Source of the DNA: DASUPK01 sp963800285
Lineage (GTDB): Bacteria > Actinomycetota > Thermoleophilia > Solirubrobacterales > 70-9
Direction of reading: 5' to 3'
DNA length: 64,000 bases
Assembly: GCA_963800285.1 (NCBI GenBank)
Contig: CAWDAL010000014.1
Coordinates: 124,001 to 188,000 of the forward strand
Each line of letters opens with the position of its first letter. The first letter of the stretch is position 1. Position numbers and translations under genes: made by a program. Below are positions 54,304 through 62,940 of the stretch, piece after piece. Below the pieces are notes generated by a model, which searched no databases, was not told where the DNA came from, and worked only from the letters and a program-made list of their open reading frames with translations.

Positions 54304-55182
54304 ATGCCTTCGAGCGACCCGACGGACCGACTCGGGCTCAGCGTTCCCTACGACTGGTGGCCCGCGGCGCCGATCCTGAAGGAGATCGAGGCGGCCGGAT
54401 TCAGCTTCGTCCAGGTCCCCTCTCCCCCGCCGTCGGTGCTGACAGTTCCGCGGGATGCCACCCGCCACGCCGCGGCACTCACCGAGACGCTGGGCACCGG
54501 CGACCTCAACCTCGTCCTGCACGGCCCGGGGCCGGTACGCGCCGGCACGCGCGCCGGCGACAGCGCACTCGCGGGGCTGATCTCCTACGCCGCGGAGGTC
54601 GACGCCTCGCACGTCGTCTACCACGCCGCGAACCTCCCGGACGAGCCGGCCAGCGAGGACATGCGGCTGGCCGAGACCCGCTCGCTCGCGGCGCTGGCCA
54701 CGCACGCCGAGCGGCTCGGCGTGATCATCGCGCTCGAAAACCTCGCACCCGTCTACCGAGGCCCGGACGCCCTCTCCTTCACCCCGCTCACCCTGCGGAC
54801 GATGGCGAAGCGCATCTCCTCGCCCGCCGTCGGCCTCTGCCTCGACATCGGCCACGCCAACATCGTCGCCGGCCTGCGTCGGACCGACCCGCTCGAGTTG
54901 ATCGAGCCGGCCCTGGACCGGGCCGTCATCTTCCACCTCCACGACAACCTCGGGGCGCGGCGGGCGGATCCCGGCTCTCCGGAGCTCGACCCGCTGCGCC
55001 TCGACCTCCACCTACCCCCGGGGCGCGGCAACGTGCCGTGGGACCGGCTCGCGCCGCTGCTCACCCGCAAGGGCGCGGCCCCCCTGGTTCTGGAGGTGCA
55101 TCCGCCCCGTCCTGCGGCAGCCCACCTCTTCGAGGCGGCCGTCAACGCCGTAGCGCCTCACGCGGTACCCGCCACGGTCTAG
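54304..55182 (+). CDS. Sugar phosphate isomerase/epimerase-like TIM-barrel protein
   Basis: 292 residues of the xylose-isomerase-like barrel. DWWPAAPILKEIEAAGFSFVQV at the start, LGVIIALENLAPV with metal Glu, GLCLDIGHANIVAGL with metal Asp-His, and IFHLHDNLG with His-Asp. Substrate unknown; such proteins include sugar epimerases and endonuclease-IV-like enzymes. A PHO-box-like repeat is upstream. It precedes a flippase-like membrane gene. Confidence 0.78.
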   Translation: MPSSDPTDRLGLSVPYDWWPAAPILKEIEAAGFSFVQVPSPPPSVLTVPRDATRHAAALTETLGTGDLNLVLHGPGPVRAGTRAGDSALAGLISYAAEVDASHVVYHAANLPDEPASEDMRLAETRSLAALATHAERLGVIIALENLAPVYRGPDALSFTPLTLRTMAKRISSPAVGLCLDIGHANIVAGLRRTDPLELIEPALDRAVIFHLHDNLGARRADPGSPELDPLRLDLHLPPGRGNVPWDRLAPLLTRKGAAPLVLEVHPPRPAAAHLFEAAVNAVAPHAVPATV

Positions 55183-55191
55183 GTCTCCCGG

Positions 55192-55224
55192 GTCACGGGT
55201 TATTCGCAAATTGATCACCGTCGG
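55192..55224 (+). promoter_or_regulatory. PHO-box-like repeat, three 11-bp units (weak)
   Basis: GTCACGGGTTA, TTCGCAAATTG and ATCACCGTCGG keep a TCxC core exactly 11 bases apart. The following -10 is not clear, so it is less certain than the other PHO boxes here. Confidence 0.35.
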
Positions 55225-55267
55225 ATAACGCGCCGGGGAGGGCCCGGGCGCAGACTCCGGGGGCGAG

Positions 55268-56257
55268 ATGCACGCCTCCAGCGGGAGACGCGCACGTGGG
55301 GTGGTCTCGGCGCTGTCGCCGGGCCTGGTTGCCGCCCTCCTGATCGGCTGGATCCTGGCGACCCGAGGTGACGAGGTGATTGCCGCCGTCGCTGCCTGCC
55401 CGCCCTCGGTGATCGCCGGCGCAACGCTCGCTCACGCGCTCACGTTGGTCCTTCGCACCGAAGCCTGGCGGACGGTGCTGACGGCAGGTGGCGGGCGGGT
55501 CCTCGAATCCGGCGTGCTCCATGCTGCGAATGCCGGCTCGTTCCTGGTCGGGACGGTGCAGAGCCATGCCGCGCTGCCGGCCCGGGTGGCGCTGCTCCGC
55601 CGACTCGGGGGGCGGGATGCTCCGGAGGTCTCCCGGGTCGCCCTCGCGGACGCCCCGATCTTCATGATCGAGGTCTGCACCTCCGCCGTGCTCGCCGCGC
55701 TGGCGGCCACCGCCGTCCCGTCGATCCCCGCCTGGGCGCCGATCGCGATGATGCTCGGCGCCGTCGCGATCCTCTGGGCGCTGCGCCTCGCCCACCTCCG
55801 GTTCCGTCATCGGCCCCTGGCCGCGGGCCTCGCCGTGCTGGCCGAGCCCGGGCCGGCTGCGCGGCTGATGGCGATCGTCCTTGCGTTCACCGTCGCCGCC
55901 CTGGTGCGCACCTGGCTGGTGCTGATCGGTTTCGGGTTGCCCTCCGGCCCCACCGATGTCGCGCTGCTGCTCTTCTCGATGGGAGCCGTCGGGCTGCTGC
56001 CGCTCAGCGCCCTGGGCACGGGCCCAACCGCGGCGGTCGCCGCGATGGGAGCCAGCGACCTGACCGGCGCGGCGGCGGCGGGCCTGGTGATCGGCACCTC
56101 GACAGTGCTCGCGGCCCTGCTCTACGCCGGGGCCTGCTGGATGTGGGGAGGGCGCCTCACCGAGCAGACTCCCGGAGCAGCCGAACAGGCCGAGGTGCTC
56201 GCCCTGCCGGTACGGACGGCGGCCGATTCGGAGCCCGAGCTGGACCTGGCCGCCTAG
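55268..56257 (+). CDS. Flippase-like membrane protein (UPF0104/lysylphosphatidylglycerol-synthase membrane-domain-like)
   Basis: 329 residues with eight or so membrane helices. RTEAWRTVLTAGGGRVLESG and AANAGSFLVGTVQSHAALPARVALLRRLG match the conserved loops of this family. The synthetase domain is absent, so it likely moves a lipid or is an integral lipid-biosynthesis partner. ATG 55268 follows GGGGGCGAG. A weak PHO-box-like repeat is upstream. Confidence 0.7.
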   Translation: MHASSGRRARGVVSALSPGLVAALLIGWILATRGDEVIAAVAACPPSVIAGATLAHALTLVLRTEAWRTVLTAGGGRVLESGVLHAANAGSFLVGTVQSHAALPARVALLRRLGGRDAPEVSRVALADAPIFMIEVCTSAVLAALAATAVPSIPAWAPIAMMLGAVAILWALRLAHLRFRHRPLAAGLAVLAEPGPAARLMAIVLAFTVAALVRTWLVLIGFGLPSGPTDVALLLFSMGAVGLLPLSALGTGPTAAVAAMGASDLTGAAAAGLVIGTSTVLAALLYAGACWMWGGRLTEQTPGAAEQAEVLALPVRTAADSEPELDLAA

Positions 56258-56261
56258 CCCC

Positions 56262-56284
56262 TTTTACAAGGCATTCACGTCAGG
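56262..56284 (+). promoter_or_regulatory. PHO-box-like repeat, two 11-bp units
   Basis: TTTACAAGGCA followed by TTCACGTCAGG (56263-56284) gives two units in 11-bp phase. TCTAGT follows 20 bases on, and the ATG at 56315 is 4 bases after that. Confidence 0.5.
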
Positions 56285-56314
56285 GCGGTCCCCAGCAACG
56301 ATGCTCTAGTCCCC

Positions 56315-57802
56315 ATGCCGACAGCCACCGGCCATCCCGTTCCAAACGAAGCTACGGCGCGCCGCCTGCGCGACGCGGTCAGCGAGCTGCGGCGCGAGAT
56401 CGCGGGCGAGGGTGACGAGATCTTCGACCGCTGGCGGCCCCGGCTTCGCCGCGAGGATTACGTCCCGAGCGCACGCAACCTCGCCTTCTACCTTGCCCTG
56501 CGCCATCACGACCTACGCGAGCTTCAGCTCGATCTCATGCCCCTGGGGCTCTCATCTCTGGGGCGATGCGAGGCGCGGGTGATGCCGAGCCTCGATGCCG
56601 TCCTCGCTGCGCTGGCCAGAATCGCGGGGGGCGACGCGCCTCCCCATGAGCCGGCGGAGGAGGACTTCTTCCGCGGCCACGAGCTGCTTCGGGCGCAGAC
56701 GGAATCTGTCCTCGGCCCCACGCCGCACAATCGGGCGGTCCGGGTGATGGTGACCATGCCGAGCGAGGCCGCCACGTCGTACAACCTCGTGAGGAGCCTC
56801 GTCTTCGCCGGCATGGACGTCGCCCGCATCAACTGCGCGCACGACGACGTCGCGGTCTGGCGGCGCATGGCCGAGCACGTGCGGAGCGCCGCGACGGAGA
56901 CCGGCCGCTCCTGCCGGGTCTGCCTCGACCTCGGAGGGCCCCGGTCGAGGGTCAGGTCCACCACCATCCCGCACGACCGGCGGGTGCAGCGCGAGGAGCG
57001 GCTCCTGCTGACCTCGCGAGCGGTCCCCGTGCGGTCGAGGTGGAAGCTCCAGCTCGAGTGCTCGCTGCCGGAGGCGGTGGGTCAGCTCGAGCCGGGTGAC
57101 GAGGTTTGGGTCAACGAAGGCAGGCTCGGCGCCGTTGTGGAGGGATCATCGAGCGAGGGGGTGCTGCTGCGAGTCACCGAGGCCCGTGACAAGGGCGAGC
57201 ATCTGCGGGTGGACAAGGGGCTCAACTTCCCGCGGACCGAGCTGGCGATCGATCCGCTCACCCCCGCCGACCTCGATGCGCTCGATGCCGTGGCGTCGAT
57301 CGCCGATCTGGTCGGCTACTCGTTCGTCCAGCGTCCGGAGGACATCGCCAGGCTGCAGGAAGAGCTCGCCGCGCGCGGCGCGGACCGCGTCGGCCTGATC
57401 GCGAAGATCGAGACTCGCCTCGCGGTCAGCAACCTCCCGGAGCTGATCGTGCAGGGAGCCGGCGCACAGCCACTCGGGATCATGATCGCCCGGGGCGATC
57501 TCGCCGTCGAGGTCGGCTACCGCCGGATGGCCGAGATTCAGGAGGAGCTGCTCTGGCTCTGCGAGGCCGGCCACGTCCCGGTGATCTGGGCCACCCAGGT
57601 GCTCGACAACTTCGTCAAGAAGGGGGTGCGGCACCGGGGCGAGATGACCGACGCGGCGATGGCCGAGCGGGCCGAGTGCGTGATGCTCAACAAGGGGCCC
57701 TACGCGGCGGACGCGGTGCGGCTCCTCGACGACCTGCTCGGCCGGATGGAGGGCCACCAGTTCAAGAAGACCTCGCGGATGCGAGCGCTGCGGTCCTGGT
57801 AG
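56315..57802 (+). CDS. Pyruvate-kinase-like protein
   Basis: 495 residues. The first 130 residues are an unusual helical extension. The pyruvate-kinase core follows: VMVTMPSEAATSYNLVRSL, FAGMDVARINCAHDD, VGLIAKIETRLAV (catalytic Lys), MIARGDLAVEVGYRRM (Mg-binding Glu/Asp) and VIWATQVLDN with MTDAAMAERAECVMLNKGPY. The regulatory C-terminal domain is absent. It could be a pyruvate kinase variant induced under phosphate limitation, or a related phosphotransferase. PHO-box upstream. Confidence 0.78.
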   Translation: MPTATGHPVPNEATARRLRDAVSELRREIAGEGDEIFDRWRPRLRREDYVPSARNLAFYLALRHHDLRELQLDLMPLGLSSLGRCEARVMPSLDAVLAALARIAGGDAPPHEPAEEDFFRGHELLRAQTESVLGPTPHNRAVRVMVTMPSEAATSYNLVRSLVFAGMDVARINCAHDDVAVWRRMAEHVRSAATETGRSCRVCLDLGGPRSRVRSTTIPHDRRVQREERLLLTSRAVPVRSRWKLQLECSLPEAVGQLEPGDEVWVNEGRLGAVVEGSSSEGVLLRVTEARDKGEHLRVDKGLNFPRTELAIDPLTPADLDALDAVASIADLVGYSFVQRPEDIARLQEELAARGADRVGLIAKIETRLAVSNLPELIVQGAGAQPLGIMIARGDLAVEVGYRRMAEIQEELLWLCEAGHVPVIWATQVLDNFVKKGVRHRGEMTDAAMAERAECVMLNKGPYAADAVRLLDDLLGRMEGHQFKKTSRMRALRSW

Positions 57803-57904
57803 CGGCCACCAGGCCGCACCACTTCGGAGCGGCGGCGGAGCCGCCGCGACTTGTGATGGGCGGCCGCTTGTGGCCGCGACTTGATGGCGAAGCCAGTCTG
57901 GCCC
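57802..57904. repeat. Convergent-gene repeat, copy 3 (long form)
   Basis: Between two converging genes are stems GCGGCC ACCA GGCCGC (57802-57817), GCGGCGGC GGA GCCGCCGC (57829-57847), GCGGCCGCTTGTGGCCGC (57860-57877) and TCTGGC CCTTA GCCAGA (57897-57913, into phoU). The first is identical to 4452-4467 and the third to 10437-10454. Likely a bidirectional terminator family. Confidence 0.65.
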
Positions 57905-58606
57905 TTAGCCAGAGGGCAGCGGCGCCTGACCGGGGTGCGAGGCGTCCTCGAACTCCCGGAAGAGGCCGGTCACGACGAACGCGACCTGCTCGCCGATGTC
58001 GACGGCGTTGTCACCGATCCGCTCCAGGGCCCTCGCGACGAGCATCATCGTCATCGCCCACTCGCGGACATCCTGCTCGTCTCCGACCTGGACCGCGATC
58101 TTGAAGCACTCCTTGTTCAGGTTGTCGATCAGGTCGTCCTGGCGGACGAGGTCGCGCGCCAGCTCCACGTCGCGGCCCTCGAATGCCTTCTTCGCCTGCG
58201 AGAGCATCGAACGGCCCTGCTTGCCCATCAGCACGATCCGATCGATCATCTCGTCGTGGACCGGGGCGTCGTTGCCGGTCAACGGGATCACCTTGGAGAT
58301 GTTCACGCACTGATCCCCCATGCGCTCGATCGAGTGCATCACGTGCAGCAGGGCGGAGATCAACCGCAGGTCGGTGGCCACCGGCGCCTGTGTGGCGAGC
58401 AGGGTGAGGATCTCCTGGTGGACCTCCAGGTAGCGGCCGTCGATCCGGTCGTCGTCGGCGATCACCAGCTCGGCGAGCTCCATGTCCTGGTGCTGGACGG
58501 CCTCCATCGTCCGGTCGAGTGAGGCGACGACGAGGTCGAGACCGCTCAGGCAGCTCTTCTCCAGCTCGTCGAGCTGGTCCTGGTAGTGCATTCGTGCCTC
58601 GGGCAT
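57905..58606 (-). CDS. phoU: Phosphate-signalling accessory protein PhoU
   Basis: 233 residues, two three-helix repeats with ExxxD metal clusters (HVMHSIERMGDQCVNIS and LVARALERIGDNAVDIGEQ). It represses PHO signalling and adjusts Pst flux. ATG 58606 shares its A with the last base of the pstB stop (TGATG). A longer reading frame to 58858 is not used because it overlaps pstB. Confidence 0.94.
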   Translation of the reverse strand: MPEARMHYQDQLDELEKSCLSGLDLVVASLDRTMEAVQHQDMELAELVIADDDRIDGRYLEVHQEILTLLATQAPVATDLRLISALLHVMHSIERMGDQCVNISKVIPLTGNDAPVHDEMIDRIVLMGKQGRSMLSQAKKAFEGRDVELARDLVRQDDLIDNLNKECFKIAVQVGDEQDVREWAMTMMLVARALERIGDNAVDIGEQVAFVVTGLFREFEDASHPGQAPLPSG

Positions 58607-59496
58607 CAGCCGAACCTCCCGCTGACGTAGTCCTCCGTCTCTTTCTTGGACGGCGTCGTGAACATCTTGTCCGTCGCGTCCATCTCGACCAGGCGCCCCG
58701 GCTTGCCGGCCGCCTCGAGGTTGAAGAACGCGGTGACGTCGCTGACGCGCGCCGCCTGCTGCATGTTGTGGGTGACGACCACGATCGTGTAGCGGGCCTT
58801 CAGCTCCTCGATCAGGTCCTCGACCGCGAGCGTGGCGACCGGATCGAGGGCCGAACACGGCTCGTCCATCAACAGCACCTCGGGTTCGACGGCGATCGCG
58901 CGGGCGATGCAGAGGCGTTGCTGCTGGCCGCCGGAAAGGGCAGAGCCCTTGCGGTCGAGTCTGTCCTTGACCTCGTCCCAGAGGTGGGCGCCGCGAAGGG
59001 ATTTCTCGACGATGTCGTCCTTCTCGGACTTCGAGATCCCCCTGCGGTTCAGAGAGAGGCCGGCGGCGACGTTCTCGTAGGCCGACATGGTCGGAAACGG
59101 GTTGGGCGCCTGGAACACCATCCCAACCAGCCGGCGGACCTCAACCGGGTCGACGTTGGGCGCGTAGATGTTCTGGTTGTCGAGCGCAACCTCGCCCTCG
59201 ACCCGCGCACCCGGGGTCAGCTCGTGCATCCGGTTGAGCGACCGGAGCACCGTCGTCTTCCCGCAGCCCGAGGAGCCGATCAGGGCCGTCACCTGATTGG
59301 GCTCGATCGTCATGGAGACGTCCTCGACGGCGTGGAAGTCGCCGTAGAAGAGGTTCACGTCCCTGACGGTGAAGCGCTTGGCCACGCGCTCGACCTTATC
59401 GCCACCCCGCGTGACGGCCCTCTTGGCCATGTGGGCGAGATCCGTGGCCACGTTGGAGCTTCCCTTCTCCTTGGTCGTGTCTGCAGTCTCGGGCAT
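58606..59496 (-). CDS. pstB: Phosphate ABC transporter ATP-binding protein
   Basis: 296 residues. Walker A LIGSSGCGKTT, signature ALSGGQQQRLCIARA, Walker B LLMDEPCSALDP. An unusual N-terminal extension of about 40 residues (DLAHMAKRAVTRGGDKVERV) precedes FTVRDVNLFYGD. ATG 59496 follows AGGAGGAAG. It powers phosphate uptake. Confidence 0.95.
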   Translation of the reverse strand: MPETADTTKEKGSSNVATDLAHMAKRAVTRGGDKVERVAKRFTVRDVNLFYGDFHAVEDVSMTIEPNQVTALIGSSGCGKTTVLRSLNRMHELTPGARVEGEVALDNQNIYAPNVDPVEVRRLVGMVFQAPNPFPTMSAYENVAAGLSLNRRGISKSEKDDIVEKSLRGAHLWDEVKDRLDRKGSALSGGQQQRLCIARAIAVEPEVLLMDEPCSALDPVATLAVEDLIEELKARYTIVVVTHNMQQAARVSDVTAFFNLEAAGKPGRLVEMDATDKMFTTPSKKETEDYVSGRFG

Positions 59497-59534
59497 CTTC
59501 CTCCTGTCACTGGGCATTCGAAGTCTCACGTGCG

Positions 59535-60653
59535 CTATCTGGTGTCCCGAAGGTCGGTGCCGAAGCGCCGGTAGATCCAGCGGGCAAGGAGGCTGAGGAT
59601 CATCACGATCACGATCAGCGTCAGCGCCGCGGCCCAGGCCTTGTCGTAGGAAGCCTGTACGTCGACTCCCGGGTCCTTGTACTCGCTGTAGGCGTAGACG
59701 GCGAGGTTCTGCATCCGGCCGCTGAGCGGGTTGGTGTTCACCGAGTCGATCACCCCGGTCGTGACGAGCAGCGGCGCCGTCTCGCCGATCACGCGGGCGA
59801 TCGCCAGCATGACCCCGGTGACGAGGCCGGCCAGCGCCGTGGGCAGGACGATTCGGGTCACCACCTTCCACTTCGGCGTGCCCAGCGCGTAGGCGGCCTC
59901 GCGCAGGTGGTCGGGCACGATCTTCAGGATCTCCTCCGCCGAGCGGATCACGATCGGGATCATGAGGACGGTCAGCGCGACCGAGCCGATGATCCCGAGG
60001 CGGATACCCGGGCCGAGGAAAGCCGCAAACAGCGCGTAGGCGAACAGTCCCGCCACGATCGACGGGATCCCCGTCATCACGTCGACGAAGAAGGTCAGCG
60101 CCTTGCGCAGGCGGCCCGTCCCGTACTCGTTCAGGTAGACGGCGGCCATGATTCCGATCGGAACCGAGATCAGGGCCGCGACGCCCGTGATGACCAGGGT
60201 GCCGACGATCGCGTGCTGGGCGCCCCCGCCCGCGCCGATCACCCCGCGGGCGGACTCGGTGAAGAAGGAGCCGTCGAAGCGGGCAGTCCCGCGCTTGATC
60301 ACCTCGTAGAGCACGGAGAAGAGAGGCAGGACGGCGACGCCGAAGCCGGCGACGATCCCCAGCGTCACCAGGCGGTCCATCGCCTGGCGGCGGCCCTCGG
60401 CGATCAGGGACCAGACGTAGGCGGTCGGCAACGCGATCACGGCGGTGACGGTGAAGAAGAGGACGATGGTGAAGCCGCCCGTGGCGAGCAGGATCGCGAG
60501 GGCGATCAGGGCGGACCCTGCGACCACCGCGCGCAGGAACCAGGCGGGGAGCGTGCCGCTGCTGACGCCGGGACCGCCAATCGCCGCGATCCCCTCAGCC
60601 GGATCGAACGCGGCCGCGGGGTTCTCCTCCCGCCTGTCCCTCGTGTCGGTCAC
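59535..60653 (-). CDS. pstA: Phosphate ABC transporter permease PstA
   Basis: 372 residues, six or more membrane helices plus an extra N-terminal pair. The EAA loop reads LREAAYALGTPKWKVVTRIVLP. It pairs with PstC; the start overlaps the pstC stop by 4 bases. The first 90 residues are longer than usual. Confidence 0.94.
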   Translation of the reverse strand: MTDTRDRREENPAAAFDPAEGIAAIGGPGVSSGTLPAWFLRAVVAGSALIALAILLATGGFTIVLFFTVTAVIALPTAYVWSLIAEGRRQAMDRLVTLGIVAGFGVAVLPLFSVLYEVIKRGTARFDGSFFTESARGVIGAGGGAQHAIVGTLVITGVAALISVPIGIMAAVYLNEYGTGRLRKALTFFVDVMTGIPSIVAGLFAYALFAAFLGPGIRLGIIGSVALTVLMIPIVIRSAEEILKIVPDHLREAAYALGTPKWKVVTRIVLPTALAGLVTGVMLAIARVIGETAPLLVTTGVIDSVNTNPLSGRMQNLAVYAYSEYKDPGVDVQASYDKAWAAALTLIVIVMILSLLARWIYRRFGTDLRDTR

Positions 60654-61606
60654 TGGACGTCGGACCGGGAGATGATCAGCCGGGCGATCATGTTGACGAC
60701 GAGGGTGATGCCGAAGAGGACGAGGCCCGAGGCGATCAGGGCGTTGACGTCGAGGCCGGAGGACTCGGGGAACCTGAGAGCGATGTTCGCCGCGATCGGC
60801 GTCGGGTTCTCCTGGCTGACCAGGTTGAAGGTGACGATCCCGGACGCCGAGAGGATGATCACTACTGCCATGGTCTCCCCCAGGGCCCGGCCGAGTCCCA
60901 GCATCGAACCGCTGATCACAGCGGACTTGCCGAACGGCAGAACGGACATCCGAATCATCTCCCAGCGAGTGGCGCCCAATGCCAGCGCCCCCTCCTCGAG
61001 TCGCCGCGGCGTCTGCGAGAAGACCTCGCGCGCGACGGCGGAGACGATCGGGAGGATCATCAGGGCCAGGACGAGCCCGGCGGTGAGCATCGTCCGGCCC
61101 GTGACCGAGGCCGGGCCCGCAAAGAACGGGATCCAGCTCAGGCGGGCGACCAGCCAGTCGAGGATCGGCACCATTGCGGGCCCGAGTACGAAGATCCCCC
61201 AGAGCCCGTAGACGATGCTCGGAATCGCGGCGAGCAGATCGACGACGTAGGCCAGCGAAAGGGCGAGCCTGCGTGGGGCGACGTGGCTGATGAACAGGGC
61301 CACGGCAACCGCCAGTGGGACCGCGATGACGACGGCGACCACGGCCGCCAGGATCGTGCCGAATGCCAGCGGCGCTATGTAGTCGACCAGGGTCTTGCCG
61401 TCGGGGAGGTCAGCGGTCTTCGCTGTCACGGCTGGGATCGAGTCGGCGACCAGGAAGATCGCAACGCCCGCCAGCAGAGCGAGCACGGTGACGCCGGCGA
61501 TCAGGGCGGCGTTGGAGAAGATCCGGTCGCCGGGCCGGCGACGACCACCCGTGGCCGAGGCCAGGATCTGGCCGGCCTGCGTGGTGGTGTCGGTATGGGC
61601 TTCCAA
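60650..61606 (-). CDS. pstC: Phosphate ABC transporter permease PstC
   Basis: 318 residues, six membrane helices with EAA loop LEEGALALGATRWEMIRMSVLP. It begins MEAHTDTTTQAGQIL. It overlaps pstA by 4 bases. A strong hairpin lies just upstream, after pstS. Confidence 0.95.
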   Translation of the reverse strand: MEAHTDTTTQAGQILASATGGRRRPGDRIFSNAALIAGVTVLALLAGVAIFLVADSIPAVTAKTADLPDGKTLVDYIAPLAFGTILAAVVAVVIAVPLAVAVALFISHVAPRRLALSLAYVVDLLAAIPSIVYGLWGIFVLGPAMVPILDWLVARLSWIPFFAGPASVTGRTMLTAGLVLALMILPIVSAVAREVFSQTPRRLEEGALALGATRWEMIRMSVLPFGKSAVISGSMLGLGRALGETMAVVIILSASGIVTFNLVSQENPTPIAANIALRFPESSGLDVNALIASGLVLFGITLVVNMIARLIISRSDVQ

Positions 61607-61633
61607 GTTCTGTGTGTCGGTGGGGAACCGGTC

Positions 61634-61662
61634 GGGGGCCCCGCGCCTCGCGCGGGACCCCC
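61634..61662 (-). terminator. Hairpin between pstS and pstC, likely attenuator
   Basis: GGGGG-CCCGCGC and GCGCGGG-CCCCC arms with a one-base mismatch and a CTC loop form a very stable stem. It lies in the spacer between pstS and pstC. It may raise the ratio of PstS to the membrane parts. Confidence 0.65.
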
Positions 61663-61679
61663 TCCGGATCAGATCTGGA

Positions 61680-62762
61680 TCAGCCGCCGATCGCGTCGAC
61701 GGCGTTCTGGTCCTCGTTCTTGATGGTCGGCCCGATCGGCGCCGAGCCCGCGTTCTGCGCAGCTGCCTGCTGGCCGTCCGAGCTGATGATGTAGTTGAAG
61801 TACGCCTTCACCAGGTCGGTGTTGTTGGAGTCGGAGTACTTCGTGCAGCCCATCAGCCAGGAGACGAGCAGGATCGGGTAATCCTGCGGATCCGTCGAGG
61901 TTCGCTCGACCTTGTACGCGAACACGTACTTGCCCGGGCTGAGCGCCGGATCCTTCTTCGAGATGTCGAAATCGTGCGAAGCACCCTCGGCGCTCGGCGC
62001 CACGTAGGTGCTGCCGACCTTGACCTTGGCGACGCCGAGGTCACCGGCCTGGCTCTCGTCGGCGTAGCCGATCGTGCCCTCGCCGGCCTTCACAGCCTGG
62101 ATCAGACCCGACGTCTGCGCGCCGGACTCGCCGGTCTTCAGCGGCCAGTTGCCGTCGGCGTCGAAGGTCCAGACGCTCGGAGCGGCCTCGTGGAGATAGT
62201 CCGTGAAGTTGAACGTCGTCCCCGACTCGTCCGAACGGTGTACCGGCGTGACCTTCGTGCTGGGCAGGTTCGCGCCCGGGTTGTCCGCCTTGATCGCGGG
62301 GTCGTCCCAGGTCGTGATCTCGCCCTTGAAGATCTTCGCGGTCGTCTCCGGGCTGAGCTGCAGGTTGTCGACGCCCGGCAGGTTGTAGACGATCGCCAGC
62401 GGCGAGATGTAGTTCGGAATCTCAACCAGCTCGCCGCCCTCACCCGAACAGCGCTGCTGAGCCTTCGGCAGCTCCTCCGAGTCGAACGGCGCGTCGCTGC
62501 CGGCGAAGGCGGTCTTGCCGCCGGCGATGAACTGGTCGCGGCCGCCGCCGGAGCCGATCGCGTCGTACGAGACCGTCGCCCCGGAGTTCTGGCCCTCGAA
62601 CTTCGCGGTCCAGGCCTCCTGGGCCGCCTGCTGGGCGCTGGAACCGGCGCCCGCGAGGGTGCCCGATACGCCCGATGAGCTGTCGTTGCTCGAGCCGCAG
62701 GCGGCGGCCGTGAGGGCCAAGACGGCCGAGGCGGCTGAAACGAGCCACCACTTCCTATTCAT
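61680..62762 (-). CDS. pstS: Phosphate-binding lipoprotein PstS
   Basis: 360 residues. Lipobox LTAAAC, then GTLAGAGSSAQQAAQEAW with phosphate-contacting Ser, and HRSDESGTTFNFTDYL, the phosphate-binding loop. ATG 62762 is chosen because AGAGGAG lies 8 bases upstream; an in-frame ATG at 62783 is rejected. It heads pstSCAB-phoU, with a PHO-box-like repeat 117 bp upstream. Confidence 0.95.
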   Translation of the reverse strand: MNRKWWLVSAASAVLALTAAACGSSNDSSSGVSGTLAGAGSSAQQAAQEAWTAKFEGQNSGATVSYDAIGSGGGRDQFIAGGKTAFAGSDAPFDSEELPKAQQRCSGEGGELVEIPNYISPLAIVYNLPGVDNLQLSPETTAKIFKGEITTWDDPAIKADNPGANLPSTKVTPVHRSDESGTTFNFTDYLHEAAPSVWTFDADGNWPLKTGESGAQTSGLIQAVKAGEGTIGYADESQAGDLGVAKVKVGSTYVAPSAEGASHDFDISKKDPALSPGKYVFAYKVERTSTDPQDYPILLVSWLMGCTKYSDSNNTDLVKAYFNYIISSDGQQAAAQNAGSAPIGPTIKNEDQNAVDAIGG

Positions 62763-62878
62763 TGAGTCGCTCCTCTTTCGCATTTCGAAAGGGGCCGGCG
62801 GCTCAACGGCTCGCCTCCCCTACGGTCCTTTACCGGCGCGGACCCTCGCAGTGGGCGACTCCCAGTTTGTTACGGACG

Positions 62879-62911
62879 TGTGGCGCAGTTGTAAAAACGC
62901 TGTAAACGGGT
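62879..62911 (-). promoter_or_regulatory. PHO-box-like repeat upstream of pstS, three 11-bp units
   Basis: On the minus strand ACCCGTTTACA, GCGTTTTTACA and ACTGCGCCACA are three units of 11 bp. The first two share TTTACA. A TAACAA segment follows as a possible -10. It matches the direct-repeat layout of actinobacterial PhoP sites. Confidence 0.65.
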
Positions 62912-62940
62912 CCCGACCGGCGTTCAAGCGCCCGTCGGGC

